From Burkholderiales bacterium (lineage in GTDB: Bacteria; Pseudomonadota; Gammaproteobacteria; Burkholderiales; Burkholderiaceae_C), in contig JAABPT010000109.1 in NCBI GenBank assembly GCA_011391855.1, forward strand, positions 1 through 6,092: a stretch of DNA of 6,092 bases, read 5' to 3'. The notes under the pieces are model-generated. The model worked only from the letters and a program-made list of their open reading frames with translations. It had not been told where the DNA came from and did no database searches. Both the position numbers and the translations under genes were made by a program. Shown here piece after piece: positions 5,524 to 6,092 of the stretch (position 1 is the stretch's first letter; every line of letters begins with the position of its first letter).

Positions 5524-5552
5524 ATTAGAGCGGTCAGCGGGGGCAGGCGCAA
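5524..5552 (-). promoter_or_regulatory. Candidate sigma-70 promoter of the CHAT gene
   Basis: On the minus strand TTGCGC (5552-5547) and TCTAAT (5529-5524) are separated by exactly 17 bases. The -10 matches TATAAT at five of six positions; the -35 matches TTGACA at only three. Transcription would start near 5517, giving a leader of about 35 bases with the AGGAGG ribosome site. It lies in the gap between the two leftward genes, so the CHAT gene probably has its own promoter. Confidence 0.45.
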
Positions 5553-5556
5553 GCGC

Positions 5557-5579
5557 TCGTTCGTGGTCTGTCGTTCGTG
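5557..5579 (-). repeat. Direct repeat upstream of the CHAT promoter, possible operator
   Basis: The 9-mer CACGAACGA (minus strand) occurs at 5579-5571 and 5565-5557, with centres 14 bases apart. The second copy ends 4 bases before the candidate -35 box. Tandem 9-mers in this position often bind an activator or repressor, but no regulator gene is adjacent and the site is uncharacterised. Confidence 0.4.
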
Positions 5580-5600
5580 CTCGCCCCAGGCCAGCCAGAG

Positions 5601-5618
5601 AGCCAGCTGGACCTGGCT
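5601..5618. other. Small hairpin downstream of the right-edge hydrolase gene
   Basis: AGCCAG (5601-5606) and CTGGCT (5613-5618) form a 6-base stem with a 6-base loop, about 33 bases past the stop of the leftward hydrolase gene. There is no T-run on either strand. It could mark the 3' end of that transcript, but evidence is thin. Confidence 0.2.
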
Positions 5619-5650
5619 GTGCCCATTCAACCTGATCGGGCCAATAGCGG

Positions 5651-6092
5651 TCAGGGCAACGCACGCAAGGCGGATTCGGTCGCCTGCTGCCACCAAGCAG
5701 CATCCACCCGTTCGGGCCAGTCGTTGTGACCGGCGCCGTCGATGACTATCAGACGCTTCGGGCCGCCCAGCGCGACGTGCAGCGCGACGCCGAAGCGCGC
5801 CGGCACGATGCTGTCCTGCCCCGCCACGGCAACCACCACCGGGCGGTTGAACCGGGCCAGCCGGGCCACCGTGTCGTACCGGTCGCGCAGCAGCCAACTC
5901 ACCGGCAGCCAGGGGTAGTGGTGCGAGGCGACATGGGCAAGCCGGTCCCACGGCGTGATCAGCAACAGCCCGGCCGTGCGCTCGTGCTCTCGCTGTGCGG
6001 CAGCTGCAGCCACCGCGGCCCCGAGCGACTCGCCGACCAGCAGCAGCGGCTCTCCGTACTGGCGGTGCGCGAGGGCAACCGTTGCGCTGGCA
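5651..6092 (-). CDS. Alpha/beta hydrolase, Bem46/ABHD13-like, 5' end outside window
   Basis: The last 146 residues are visible; the N-terminus, including the oxyanion-hole strand, lies beyond the right edge. Counting from the first visible residue, the nucleophile elbow is GESLGAA with Ser22, the acid is Asp93 in VAGQDSIVP, and the base is His122 in DGAGHNDW, so a full Ser-Asp-His triad is present. Between elbow and acid, TPWDRLAHVASHHYPWLPVSWLLRDRYD-type sequence (46-73) resembles the cap/linker of Bem46/ABHD13-like serine hydrolases, which are often annotated only as alpha/beta fold hydrolases. An in-frame GTG at 6013 is internal, not the start, because it follows the elbow. The gene ends in TGA at 5651-5653, 168 bases before the CHAT gene on the same strand. 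Substrate is unknown, and a functional link with the CHAT protein is not supported beyond proximity. Confidence 0.82.
   Translation of the reverse strand, partial: ASATVALAHRQYGEPLLLVGESLGAAVAAAAAQREHERTAGLLLITPWDRLAHVASHHYPWLPVSWLLRDRYDTVARLARFNRPVVVAVAGQDSIVPARFGVALHVALGGPKRLIVIDGAGHNDWPERVDAAWWQQATESALRALP

Overview
This is GC-rich, densely coded bacterial DNA. The gene content (DUF1778/GNAT, NadS-type and MazEF modules, a large CHAT protein, a Bem46-like hydrolase) and codon use suggest a proteobacterium, most likely a betaproteobacterium of the Burkholderiales. No rRNA or species marker is present, so this assignment is inference. No tRNA, rRNA, CRISPR array, transposase or integron attC site was seen.

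Left third (about 100-2092, all on +): a run of toxin-antitoxin genes. (1) A complete DUF1778 antitoxin plus GNAT acetyltransferase toxin pair (168-458, 464-961; TacAT/AtaRT type) follows a locally AT-richer leader with palindromes. (2) An intact NadS/HigA-type helix-turn-helix antitoxin (1046-1336) follows directly, preceded only by a short frameshifted tail of what looks like its lost HigB/RelE toxin (about 962-1043). (3) A MazE/MazF pair (1527-1775, 1775-2092) whose stop and start codons overlap as TGATG. A hairpin lies just after mazF, in the gap where the rightward genes meet the leftward CHAT gene.

Right two thirds (2222-5482, on -): one 1086-residue gene joins a lipase-like alpha/beta hydrolase (Ser306, Asp461, His494) to a C-terminal CHAT caspase-like peptidase (His954, Cys997), with a beta-rich middle region. 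It has a strong ribosome binding site, a plausible sigma-70 promoter and a direct repeat just upstream of that promoter. This two-enzyme protein is the most interesting item here. CHAT peptidases are effectors in several bacterial conflict systems, so a self-contained hydrolase-protease effector in a toxin-antitoxin-rich neighbourhood is a reasonable hypothesis. Nothing in the window proves a defence role.

Right edge (5651-6092, on -): the C-terminal 146 residues of a second, unrelated alpha/beta hydrolase (Bem46/ABHD13-like), cut by the window end. It is upstream of the CHAT gene on the same strand, but a 168-base gap with its own promoter-like sequence suggests separate transcription.
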